Positions 25,930 through 33,339 of a DNA stretch of 39,643 nt are shown here, piece by piece. The stretch lies in the NCBI GenBank assembly GCA_009377505.1, contig WHTX01000006.1:1-39643 (forward strand), in the 5' to 3' direction. The notes beneath the pieces are model-generated. The model worked only from the letters and a program-made list of their open reading frames with translations, had not been told where the DNA came from and made no database searches. The DNA is from Acidimicrobiia bacterium (GTDB lineage Bacteria; Actinomycetota; Acidimicrobiia; Acidimicrobiales; CAIXPF01). The translations under genes and the position numbers were made by a program. Each line of letters starts with the position of its first letter. Positions within the stretch are counted from its first letter, which is position 1.

Positions 25930-27048
25930 GTGCCCGAATCCCTGACGCCCGACCTCGTCGCGCTGCGTGACCGGGTGGCGACGCTCGCGGCCGAGGTGCT
26001 CGTTCCCCTGCGGGACGACACCGCACTCGAGCCGGCCGAGCGGGCACGGCGCACGAGGGAGGCCTCCAAGGCAGCCGGCCTGTTCACCATGGCCCAGCCT
26101 GCGGCCGCCGGAGGCTCGGCGGCGTCGGCCCTGGCCCTCGTGGTGGCCCGCGACACGCTGGGCCAGCACGACGTCGGGCACCTACCGGGCCTGTTCGGGC
26201 CCGGCCCCGGGGTGCTCGGCGGCGTCGGCGAGCCCTTGCGCACGAGCCACCTGTTGCCCCTGCTCGCCGGGGAGAAGCGGGGCGGCTTCGCCTTCACCGA
26301 GCCGGTCGACGCCCCCCGCCAGAGCTGGGCGCGGGTCGAGGGCGACGAGCTGGTCATCAACGGCCAGAAGTCCTATGTGACCGGGGGCGGCGACGCCGAC
26401 TTCGTCACCGCGCTCGTCGTCGTCGAGGGCCGGGGCCCGGCCATGGTCGTGGTCGACGCCCGCGCCCCCGGGGTGACCCTCACGCGTCGCTTCGGCACCC
26501 TCGACGGCAGCCACCACGCTGCCTTCGCCTTCGAGGAGGTGCGCGTGCCGGTGTCCAACCTGGTCGGCGAGCCCGGCCAGGGGCTCACCCGCGCCCTCGG
26601 CCAGATCGGCGACGTCCGCCTCGCCATCGCCGCCAACTGCGTCGGGACGGCGGGCTGGGTGGTGGGCTTCGTGACCGCCCACCTCTTGGCCCCCCGGCGC
26701 AATGGCGAGCCGCTCGGCTCTCACGAGCGGGTGCGCCTCCGCTACGGCGACATGTGCATCAGGGCCTACGCCGCCCGCAGCATGCTCTACCGGACGGCCC
26801 GGATCGCCGACCGGGGCGAGAACGCGGTGAACGAGGCCATCGCCACCAAGGTCTTCGCCACCGAGACCGTCGGCGAGCTGGTCGACATGGCCATCCAGCT
26901 CGTGGGCGGTGAGGCCCTGGTCGAGGGCCATCCCCTCGAGGCGGCCTACCGGCGAGTGCGCAGCTTGCGACTCGCCGAGGGCGAGAGCGACACCTTGCGG
27001 GTCAACGTGGCCCGGGGCCGGCTCGAACTCGACAAGGGCAGGATCTGA
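25930..27048 (+). CDS. Acyl-CoA dehydrogenase family protein
   Basis: A 372-residue flavoprotein of the acyl-CoA dehydrogenase fold, which introduces a C2-C3 double bond into an acyl-CoA using FAD. The middle beta domain shows GFAFTEPVDAPR, VINGQKSYVTGGGDADF and FGTLDGSHHAAFAFEEVRVP. The C-terminal helical domain has VFATETVGELVDMAIQLVGGEALVEGHPLEAAYRRVR. The last motif differs from the usual RVxxIYEGTxEI (here LRLAEGESDTLRVN) but keeps a glutamate in the expected place. The N-terminal domain is short. GTG 25930 is preceded by a leaderless-type promoter. It probably acts on the CoA ester made by the neighbouring transferase or ligase. Confidence 0.9.
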   Translation: MPESLTPDLVALRDRVATLAAEVLVPLRDDTALEPAERARRTREASKAAGLFTMAQPAAAGGSAASALALVVARDTLGQHDVGHLPGLFGPGPGVLGGVGEPLRTSHLLPLLAGEKRGGFAFTEPVDAPRQSWARVEGDELVINGQKSYVTGGGDADFVTALVVVEGRGPAMVVVDARAPGVTLTRRFGTLDGSHHAAFAFEEVRVPVSNLVGEPGQGLTRALGQIGDVRLAIAANCVGTAGWVVGFVTAHLLAPRRNGEPLGSHERVRLRYGDMCIRAYAARSMLYRTARIADRGENAVNEAIATKVFATETVGELVDMAIQLVGGEALVEGHPLEAAYRRVRSLRLAEGESDTLRVNVARGRLELDKGRI

Positions 27049-27094
27049 TGCGCACGCGCGATCAACCCGACGATGAGCAGCGCGGCGAGTTGGT

Positions 27095-27493
27095 TCAGCT
27101 CGGGGTGGCCACGGTGGCGCGGATCTCGACGAGCGCGCCGGGGATGGCGAGCTCGACGATGCCGATGGCCGTCCACGCCGAGTGCGGCGGCCCCGCCATG
27201 GCGGCGCGCTTGGCCCGCATGAAGTCGCGCATGTGCTGCTGGAGGCCGACGTGGAAGGTGGTCATCTCGACCACGTCGCCGAACCCACAGCCCGCCGCGC
27301 TGAGCACGTGGCCCAGGTTGCTGAAGGCCTGCTCGAACTGGGCGGCGGCGTCGCCGGATACGGAGCCGTCCGGCTTCGTGCCGATCACCCCCGAGACGTG
27401 GACGGTGTCGCCCACGCGCACGGCCGGGGCGAACTGAAGCTTCTCGTACTGGGCCTCGAGGCCCCCGGGCACGATGTCCTGGCGGTCGGTCAT
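27095..27493 (-). CDS. RidA/YjgF-family protein lacking the catalytic arginine
   Basis: A 132-residue Rid-superfamily protein, a trimeric chorismate-mutase-like fold. QFAPAVRVGDTVHVSGVIGTKPDGSV, QFEQAFSNLGHVLSAAGCGFGDVVEMTTFHVG and GALVEIRATV are the family blocks. In true enamine/imine deaminases (RidA) an arginine stands in the ARSC-type segment; here that segment reads HSAWTAIG and has none. It is therefore more likely one of the Rid subgroups with other or unknown activity. ATG 27493 has GGGGAGGG upstream, and TAGTCT (27519-27514, minus) may be its -10. It converges on the acyl-CoA dehydrogenase, 46 nt between stops. Confidence 0.85.
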   Translation of the reverse strand: MTDRQDIVPGGLEAQYEKLQFAPAVRVGDTVHVSGVIGTKPDGSVSGDAAAQFEQAFSNLGHVLSAAGCGFGDVVEMTTFHVGLQQHMRDFMRAKRAAMAGPPHSAWTAIGIVELAIPGALVEIRATVATPS

Positions 27494-27862
27494 GGACCCT
27501 CCCCTCGGCCCGAAGACTAGCCCCGATCTTGCATTCGAGCTCGTTCGAGCTGGTCAGCCAGTCGGCCGCATCGCTCGACCGACCAGGTGCCGTCCAGGTC
27601 AGCGGCATGGCCACGAGCCTCATGAAAGATCGGGGCTAGTGGAAAGGGCTAGTGGACGAGAGCTCCAAGGGGTCGGGGGCAGGCTCGGCGAGGCCCAGGG
27701 AGCTGACTCGTGTGGGTGCGCTCGTCGCCGGCAGGCGGGCTGGGGCGCACCAGGAGCCCGAAGCAACGGCGCCGGCCGGCCGCCTGGGTGCGCCCGTTGC
27801 CGGCAGGCGGGCTCGCACGCCTCGGGGCGCCGGTTCGACGCCCCCGAGGGCGACGGCGCGGC
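27494..27862. other. 369-nt stretch without a convincing gene
   Basis: Between ridA and the small lipoprotein gene, both read leftward, I see no gene. The stretch holds the ridA promoter region, the 15-bp inverted repeat (27516-27640) and a 28-bp direct repeat with two mismatches: 27714-27741 and 27786-27813, 72 bp apart, each ending GCCGGCAGGCGGGCT. It is the longest gene-free stretch in the window. Confidence 0.6.
27516..27640. repeat. 125-bp segment bounded by a perfect 15-bp inverted repeat
   Basis: ACTAGCCCCGATCTT (27516-27530) and AAGATCGGGGCTAGT (27626-27640) are perfect inverted copies. Similarity continues inward imperfectly (GCATTCGAGCTCGT against ACGAGCCTCATG), giving arms of about 28 bp. 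The left arm contains the presumed -10 of ridA. No target-site duplication is seen. Immediately outside the right arm, GGGCTAGTGG recurs at 27647. The segment could be a small non-autonomous element, a duplicated promoter/operator in opposite orientation, or a hairpin. Confidence 0.6.
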
Positions 27863-28330
27863 TCAGCAGTTGGCTGCGTACCAGTCGTCGACGGCCTGGC
27901 CGGCGGTGTCGAAGCCGGCGTCGTCGTACGCCTCGACCCCGGCCCGGAACTCCTCCAGCGTCGGCGAGTCCTCGGCCAGGCTGGCGAAGTCGTCGATCCC
28001 GCCGACCAGCTGGGAGAACTCCTCGGCGATCTCGTCGGGGGCGTCCTCCTCCGCCTCGCGCACGGCGTCCCGCATCTGCTGGGCGCCGACACGGACCTCC
28101 TCGATGGTCTCGTTGGACAGCTCACCGGTCATGGCCTCGAACTCGTCGTAGGCGTCGCAGAACGGCTCGCGGTCACCGTCGGGCGCGCCCGTCGTCTCGG
28201 TCGCGGCGTCCGTGCCGCCGGTGGTGGCCGTGGCCTCGTCGTCGCTGTCGTCACCACCGCAGGCGGAGAGCAGCAGAGCTGCCGCGACGGCCGAGCCGAG
28301 CAGCAGGTGAAGGGGGGAGCGCCGGAGCAT
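27863..28330 (-). CDS. Small secreted lipoprotein of unknown function
   Basis: A 155-residue protein with a lipoprotein signal peptide (MLRRSPLHLLLGSAVAAALLL, then lipobox LSAC). A 30-residue Asp/Thr/Gly linker leads into an acidic, probably helical domain of about 100 residues (REPFCDAYDEFEAMTGELSNETIEEV, and on to a final DDWYAANC). Two cysteines remain in the mature domain, one near its start and one as the last residue, and may form a disulfide. I recognise no named family. Upstream, AGCTCCC is repeated three times on the coding strand (28345-28365). Small acidic lipoproteins of this kind are common in actinobacteria. Confidence 0.7.
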   Translation of the reverse strand: MLRRSPLHLLLGSAVAAALLLSACGGDDSDDEATATTGGTDAATETTGAPDGDREPFCDAYDEFEAMTGELSNETIEEVRVGAQQMRDAVREAEEDAPDEIAEEFSQLVGGIDDFASLAEDSPTLEEFRAGVEAYDDAGFDTAGQAVDDWYAANC

Positions 28331-28511
28331 GCGGGTACCTCGGGGGAGCTGGGAGCTGGGAGCTGGACAGCGGCGGGAGCGGGCGGCCCATCGGCGACCT
28401 CATGACGTCGCGCCCGCCGCGCAGCCGGGCGCAGGTCGAGCGGCGGGCGTGGCCCGCGCGGCGTCTCGGGGCGTCCGGCGGTCGAAGCCTACAGAGCGCC
28501 GGGCGCGGGGC

Positions 28512-29168
28512 CTACGCCCTGCGCACGTCCTGGGCCGAGCGCCGCGCGGCGGCGGCAGCGTCCCCGGCGGTGGAGGCCGCGGCCAGCGCCGCCCACACCG
28601 CCTCGGGCGTCAGGGGCAGGTCGACATGGCGGACGCCGAGGTGGCTGAGGGCGTCGACCACCGCGTTCTGCACCGAGGTGGGCGCCACGACGGCACCGTT
28701 CTCGCCGATGCCCTTGGCCCCGTTCGGGGCGATGTGCGTGGGGATGCCCAGCGTGTCCGTCTCGAAGAAGGGCAGCTCGGCCGCCGTGGGCAGCAGGTAG
28801 TCGGCGAACGTGGTGGTTCGGGGGTTGCCCTCGCCGTCATAGGCCACCGCCTCGAAGAGCGCCTGCCCGATCCCCGCCGCGCACCCGCCGTGCTGCTGGC
28901 CGGCCACGACCATCGGGTTCAGCACCGTCCCACAGTCGTCCACGGCAACATGGCGGCGGAGCCGCACCGCACCGGTCTCGACGTCCACCTCCACGACCGA
29001 GGCGTGCGCCCCCGAGGAGAAGCTGGCGCCATCGAGGCGGAGGTCCACCTCGGCGCCCAGGCCCGCCGCTCCCGCCGCCTCGGCCAGCTCCGCCCAGCCC
29101 AACACGGAGGCGGGCACGCCGACCACGCCCAGCCCGGCCGGGCGCCCGCCGTTGGCCGCCATCACCAC
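28512..29168 (-). CDS. Xanthine dehydrogenase-type molybdopterin subunit, C-terminal part (frameshifted from upstream part)
   Basis: The C-terminal third (218 codons) of a molybdenum hydroxylase large subunit. SSGAHASVVEVDVETGAVRLRRHVAVDDCGTVLNPMVVAGQQHGG is the typical substrate-channel and Mo-domain block. The GAKGIGENG motif carries the catalytic glutamate of the family. It reads in a different frame from the N-terminal part. Inserting one C near 29171 joins ADPAD to LVVMAANGGRP and restores a single protein of about 767 residues, normal for the family. A GTG (29168) exists at the break but lacks an SD, so independent expression is doubtful. Either a genuine frameshift or a sequence error. 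Confidence 0.8.
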   Translation of the reverse strand: MVMAANGGRPAGLGVVGVPASVLGWAELAEAAGAAGLGAEVDLRLDGASFSSGAHASVVEVDVETGAVRLRRHVAVDDCGTVLNPMVVAGQQHGGCAAGIGQALFEAVAYDGEGNPRTTTFADYLLPTAAELPFFETDTLGIPTHIAPNGAKGIGENGAVVAPTSVQNAVVDALSHLGVRHVDLPLTPEAVWAALAAASTAGDAAAAARRSAQDVRRA

Positions 29169-30811
29169 CAGTCGGCGGGGTCGGCCTCGAGGCGGGCGGC
29201 GGCCAGGGCCCTGGCCTGCTCCAGCACCTGGTGGGCAGCCTGCAGCGCGGCGCTGCCTGCCATCTGGGCCGAGCGCGACCCGCCGGTGCCCTCGCCCCGG
29301 GGCACGAGGTCGGTGTCGGCGTCGACGTAGTGGATCGCCTCCAGGCCCACCCCGAGCTGGGCGGCGACCACAGCGCCCACCGTGGTGGCGTGGCTCTGGC
29401 CGTGGCTGAGCGTCCCGCAGCGCACGGTGACCGTGCCGTCCTCAGGCGCGACGTCGACCGCCCCGAACTCGGTGCGCCCGTCGGTGGCCGACACGTAGCA
29501 GGCGACGCCCACGCCGAGCTGCACCTGGTCCCTCCGGGCCCGGCGGGCGGCCTGATCGGCCCGGACGTCCTCGTAGTCCACGAGTCGCGCCGCCCGTGCC
29601 AGGGCTGCCGGGTAGTCGCCACTGTCATAGGTGAGCCCCGTCACGGTGGTGTGGGGCAGCTCACCCGGGCCCAGCAGGTTGCGGCGGCGGAGCTCGAGGG
29701 GGTCGAGCCCGAGCTGCGCCGCCGCCAGGTCGAGAGCCCGCTCGAGCCCGTTCGTGACCTCGGGCTGGCCCGCGCCCCGGTAGGGGCCGATGGGGTTGGT
29801 GTTGGTGGCGTAGGCGAGCCACTCGTAGTCCACCCGGGGCACCCGGTAGGGCCCACAGGCCAGCTTGCGGCTCATGAAGGGCATCAGCGGCCCGAAGTGC
29901 GGGTAGGCCCCGCAGTCGGCCAGGTTCCGGACCCGGAGCCCCACGATGCGGCCGTCGTCGTCGAAGCCCATGGCCAGCTCGTGGCACTGGGCGCGGCCGT
30001 GCACCATCGTGAGGAGGTTCTCGGTGCGGGTCTCGTCCCAGCGCAGGGCCCGGCCGAGGTGGCGAGCGGCCGCGGCCACCACCACGAACTCGACGGGGAT
30101 GGAGTGCCTCCCCCCGAACCCGCCGCCCACGGCCGCGGCCCGCACCCGGATGTCGGCCTCGTCCATGCCCAGGGGCGGGGCCAGCTCGTGGCGGGCGACG
30201 TGCACGCCCTGGCAGGTCGCCCACACGTCGAGCCCCTCGCCGCTCGGGCGGGCCACGATGGCGCTGGGCTCCATGGGCGCCGAGGCCAGGCGCTGGTTCG
30301 GGAAGCGGCCCTCGACGACGAGCGCGGCCGTCTCGAAGAGGTCAGCGACCCGGCCCCGGTCGTAGTGGATGACGACGTTGCCGGGGGCGTCGGCGAACAG
30401 GGCCGGGGCCCCGGGAGCCAGGGCGGCGTCGGCGTCGACGACCGCGGGGAGCGCATCGACGAGCACGGCGACCTCCTCGGCCGCGTCCACCGCCTGCGCC
30501 GCCGTCTCGGCCACCACTACGGCCACGGGCTCGCCCACGAAGCGGACGCGACCGGTGGCCAGGGGGTGGCGGGCGAAGTGCTCGGGCACAGCGTCGAAGG
30601 GGCGGAAGGGCCGCATGCCCAGGTCGGCCGCCGCGAGCACGGCCACGACCCCGGGCGCGTCGAGGGCCGACGCCCGCTCGACGCCTCGTAGCTCCCCGTG
30701 GGCCACGGTGGAGCGCACGAAGGCGACGTGGAGGCAGTCCTCGGCGGGGAGGTCGCGCAGGAAGGGGGTCTCGCCCCTCAAGAAGCCGTGGTCCTCGAGG
30801 CGCAGCGTCAC
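29162..30811 (-). CDS. Xanthine dehydrogenase/aldehyde oxidase-type molybdopterin subunit, N-terminal part
   Basis: The first 549 residues of a large (CoxL/XdhB-like) subunit of a molybdenum hydroxylase. The a/b hammerhead domain comes first (FLRDLPAEDCLHVAFVRSTVAHGELRGVE). The Mo-domain follows with MEPSAIVARPSGEGLDVWATCQGVHVAR, AAAVGGGFGGRHSI and NTNPIGPYRGAGQPE. It lacks the AYxCSFR loop of true CO dehydrogenase, so an aldehyde, purine or other N-heterocycle substrate is more likely. No FAD or 2Fe-2S subunit gene is adjacent, which is unusual. GTG 30811 overlaps the stop of a 22-residue mini-ORF. The gene ends prematurely in ADWW at TGA 29162-29164 owing to a one-base frameshift. Confidence 0.85.
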   Translation of the reverse strand: MTLRLEDHGFLRGETPFLRDLPAEDCLHVAFVRSTVAHGELRGVERASALDAPGVVAVLAAADLGMRPFRPFDAVPEHFARHPLATGRVRFVGEPVAVVVAETAAQAVDAAEEVAVLVDALPAVVDADAALAPGAPALFADAPGNVVIHYDRGRVADLFETAALVVEGRFPNQRLASAPMEPSAIVARPSGEGLDVWATCQGVHVARHELAPPLGMDEADIRVRAAAVGGGFGGRHSIPVEFVVVAAAARHLGRALRWDETRTENLLTMVHGRAQCHELAMGFDDDGRIVGLRVRNLADCGAYPHFGPLMPFMSRKLACGPYRVPRVDYEWLAYATNTNPIGPYRGAGQPEVTNGLERALDLAAAQLGLDPLELRRRNLLGPGELPHTTVTGLTYDSGDYPAALARAARLVDYEDVRADQAARRARRDQVQLGVGVACYVSATDGRTEFGAVDVAPEDGTVTVRCGTLSHGQSHATTVGAVVAAQLGVGLEAIHYVDADTDLVPRGEGTGGSRSAQMAGSAALQAAHQVLEQARALAAARLEADPADWW

Positions 30812-30876
30812 CGGGCGCTGCCCCTGCTGCTGAGCGGCAAGGCCTCGCCTGCCCCGGCGGTGATGGCGATCCTCAT
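30808..30876 (-). other. 22-codon mini-ORF coupled to the molybdenum hydroxylase gene
   Basis: ATG 30876 with GGGGGAG 5 nt upstream opens an ORF beginning MRIAITAGAGEALPL and ending GSAR, whose TGA overlaps the hydroxylase GTG (GTGA). The hydroxylase GTG itself has only a poorly spaced AGGGG, so translation may depend on ribosomes finishing this mini-ORF. It could equally be chance. Confidence 0.35.
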
Positions 30877-30961
30877 CGTGCTCCCCCTGCCCCCGGCCTG
30901 CCCCCCGCTACACAGTAGGAGGAGCCGGCCAGGGGCGCGGCCAGGCCGAGGGGTCAATCCC

Positions 30962-32569
30962 TCAGTAGGCGACGCAGATGCCCGCTGCCTGGTCGAACTG
31001 GCAGTTCTGGGACCGGCCGTTGAGATCGATCACCTCGCCCTTCGGCACCCACTCCTGGCCTGCCGAGTCGAACTGCAGGAGCTGGCTCCCCTCGTTGAGG
31101 TAACCGTCCTCGTTGCCGTTCATCTGCAGCCGGATGCCCGGCACCTGGTGCGCCCCGGTCATGTCGAAACTCCGCAGGGCGAGCATCAGGTTCGTGCGGG
31201 TGAGGCCACCCTCGAGCTGGCCGGCGATGATGAGCGACTGGGCCATGACCCACCCGTAGGGCCCGAAGCCCTCGCCGAGCTTGCTCGTGGTGTCGGGGTC
31301 GATGCCCTGCTCCTCGAGGAGGCCCCGGCCCCAGGCGACGAAGGGGTCCTCGGCCAGGTTGGCGTCCTTGAAGTCCTTGAAGCCGGGGCTGACGATCCAC
31401 CAGCCCTCCCCGGCCGCCCCGTCCCCGCCGACCTTGTCCTTGCCGATGAAGGACACGCCCGAGCAGGTCTGGGGCTGGAAGAGGTACTTGACGTTCTGCT
31501 GCATGCCGTTCTCGGCCGCCTCGATGATGGCCTGTGTGCAGGGGGTGGCGGCCACCATGGCGATGAAGATGTCGGGGTTCTTCGACGCCAGGGTCGTCAT
31601 CGGGTCCTTCACCGTGGGCGCCTGCGCCTCGATGGTCTCGGTGACGTACTCGACCTTGCCCCGAAGGATCTCCGACTCCTCGATGTAGGTCTTGAAGGTC
31701 TGGTCGTAGACCTTGCCGAAGTCGTTGTTCATGACGAGGGACGCCACCGTGACCTGGCCCCCGAACTCGGAGTCGATGCGGTCCTCGATGAACCCGCCCC
31801 AGAGCACGGCTTCGGTGCTGTAAGCCGGGTTCGGCGCCCCCGTGGTCCACGGGTGGTGCACAGGGTCGCCCCACGCCGGGTGGGCGGTCATGGCCAAGGG
31901 GTGGGGGACGCAGCGCTGGTTGATCTTGTCGTAGACCTTGAGCGTGCTCGGCGAGCCCAGCGTCCAGATGGCGAACGCCTTCTCCGAGTCGAGCAGCTCG
32001 TCCACGACGGGGATGGTGCGGGCTGAGTCGTAGCCGTCGTCCTTGGTGACGTAGTCGACCGAGCGGTCCTTGCCCTCGGAGTCGGTGAACATCCCCTCGC
32101 TGGCGTAGTGGTCGAAGATCGTCTGGATGCCCCGGGCGAAGTTGCCGTAGTCGGCGAACGTGCCCGACTGGGCGATGGCCTGGCCGATCTTGATGGTCGT
32201 GTCCGTGAGCCCCTCGGTGTCGGACCAGCCCGCCGGGCAGGCGCTCAGGTCGATGGTGAAGCCCGCGGGGCCCGTCACCGTGTTCCCGTCCGCCGACTTG
32301 CCCCAGCCCTCCGCCTCGGCCCGGGCCACGACGGCGGCCCGCTGCTCGGCCCAGAGGGCCTCCCACTCCTCCATCGAGGTGGGCACCTCGGCCGTCGTGG
32401 CTGTCGTGGCTGCGGTCGTGGCGCTGCCGCTGAGGGCGTCCTTGACCTCGCTGTCGATGGTGTTGCCGGTCGCCGCCTGCCCGCCGTCGTCGCTCCCGCA
32501 GGCCCCTGCGACCAGGGACGCGGCCAGCAGGCCCGCGCCGAGGCGCGCGACACGTGTTCGCTTCATCAT
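30962..32569 (-). CDS. Orphan branched-chain-type substrate-binding lipoprotein
   Basis: A 535-residue Peripla_BP_6-type receptor, longer than and only distantly related to the two at 21-23.5 kb. The signal peptide ends in LVAGAC. An extended N-terminal segment of about 100 residues (including SMEEWEALWAEQRAAVVARAEAEGW) precedes the conserved start TDTTIKIGQAIAQSGTFADYGNFARGIQTIF. The rest follows the fold (SVDYVTKDDGYDSARTIPVVDEL, FAIWTLGSPSTLKVYDKINQRCVPHPLAMTAHPAWGD). Several cysteines suggest disulfides. Two adjacent ATGs (32569, 32566) follow GGGGAG; the second has better spacing. TACGTT (32624-32619, minus) is a candidate -10. No permease or ATPase is nearby; it may feed the livHMFG system or one elsewhere. 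Confidence 0.9.
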   Translation of the reverse strand: MMKRTRVARLGAGLLAASLVAGACGSDDGGQAATGNTIDSEVKDALSGSATTAATTATTAEVPTSMEEWEALWAEQRAAVVARAEAEGWGKSADGNTVTGPAGFTIDLSACPAGWSDTEGLTDTTIKIGQAIAQSGTFADYGNFARGIQTIFDHYASEGMFTDSEGKDRSVDYVTKDDGYDSARTIPVVDELLDSEKAFAIWTLGSPSTLKVYDKINQRCVPHPLAMTAHPAWGDPVHHPWTTGAPNPAYSTEAVLWGGFIEDRIDSEFGGQVTVASLVMNNDFGKVYDQTFKTYIEESEILRGKVEYVTETIEAQAPTVKDPMTTLASKNPDIFIAMVAATPCTQAIIEAAENGMQQNVKYLFQPQTCSGVSFIGKDKVGGDGAAGEGWWIVSPGFKDFKDANLAEDPFVAWGRGLLEEQGIDPDTTSKLGEGFGPYGWVMAQSLIIAGQLEGGLTRTNLMLALRSFDMTGAHQVPGIRLQMNGNEDGYLNEGSQLLQFDSAGQEWVPKGEVIDLNGRSQNCQFDQAAGICVAY

Positions 32570-32727
32570 TTCTCCCCGAGTGGTGTTCGCTGTGCCCCTC
32601 GTCACGAAGAGCACGGGGAACGTAGCACGGCCGTCCCCGGGCCCGGCGCCACCCCCCCTGCCCCTCTCGACACATCGCCAGCTGGGGCTAACGTCCAGGT
32701 CGTCACGTCGCCAAGGGGAGCTGAGCC

Positions 32728-32796
32728 GTGCACGAGCCCATGACCCGTCGTTCCCGCCCCGCTGGCGGGGCGCCGTCGCCCGCGAGAGGTGCCTGA
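32728..32796 (+). other. Upstream mini-ORF with internal hairpin before the F420-type gene
   Basis: TAACGT (32689-32694) is a candidate promoter. AAGGGGAG (32713-32720) is a strong SD 7 nt before GTG 32728, which opens a 22-residue ORF (starts MHEPMTRRSRP, ends ARGA). Its TGA (32794-32796) is one base before GTG 32798, the likely start of the next gene. Inside it CGCCCCG-CTGG-CGGGGCG (32755-32772) forms a perfect 7-bp hairpin. This could be a leader controlling translation of the gene behind it. Confidence 0.4.
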
Positions 32797-32797
32797 G

Positions 32798-33328
32798 GTG
32801 GCCGGCCCCGGGAAGGGGCCCGGCGGGCTCGGCGACTGGACCCGCCGCCTGCGCAAGGAGCCCCCGGCCCCCAGTGCGGCCGAGCGGGTGCACGCGCTCG
32901 ACGAAGCGGCCCTCGACAACGAGGTCGGGTGGGCCGCCGAGCACACCCGCCGCTACATCGCCAGCGACGGTGGGGACGACGGATGGGACGGGCCCCGTCC
33001 CATCCTCATCCTCTACACCACCGGCCGACGGTCGGGCCGGGTGCGCCGCAACCCGTTGCTGTACGTCGACCACGACGGGCAACGCCTCCTCGTCGGGTCG
33101 AAGGGCGGGGACAGCGCCCACCCGTCCTGGTACCTCAACCTCCTGGCCGAGCCCCGTGTCCACGTCCGCGTGGGGGCCGACGTCTACGAGGCCCGAGCCG
33201 ACACGCTCACCGCCGAGGAGCGGGCAGCGGTGTGGCCCCACCTCGTGGCCGCCTACCCCATGTTCGCCGAGTACCAGGCCGGCACCGAGCGGGAGATCCC
33301 CCTCGTCCGGCTCGTGCGGGCCAGCTGA
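32798..33328 (+). CDS. Deazaflavin (F420)-dependent nitroreductase-family protein
   Basis: A 176-residue member of the DDN/Rv1558 family, split-barrel proteins that use or bind reduced F420 and reduce quinones or nitroaromatics. RPILILYTTGRRSGRVRRNPLLYVDHDGQRLLVGSKGGDSAHPSWYLNLLAEPRVHVRVG is the characteristic F420-binding core. The TTGRRSG and GDSAHPSWYLNL blocks are diagnostic. The C-terminus PMFAEYQAGTEREIPLVRLVR is complete. GTG 32798 has GAGAGG at 9 nt; GTG 32789 is the other option and would overlap the upstream mini-ORF. It implies that the host makes F420, as actinobacteria do. Substrate unknown. Confidence 0.9.
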   Translation: MAGPGKGPGGLGDWTRRLRKEPPAPSAAERVHALDEAALDNEVGWAAEHTRRYIASDGGDDGWDGPRPILILYTTGRRSGRVRRNPLLYVDHDGQRLLVGSKGGDSAHPSWYLNLLAEPRVHVRVGADVYEARADTLTAEERAAVWPHLVAAYPMFAEYQAGTEREIPLVRLVRAS

Positions 33329-33339
33329 CCCGCTCGGGC

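Noticed and set aside
27531-27625. Minus-strand peptide DLDGTWSVERCGRLADQ inside the inverted-repeat segment
   Set aside because: No start codon precedes it in frame and I recognise no family; probably chance coding potential.
29231-30691. Long plus-strand frame antisense to the molybdenum hydroxylase
   Set aside because: Same reason: the opposite strand has the recognisable enzyme.
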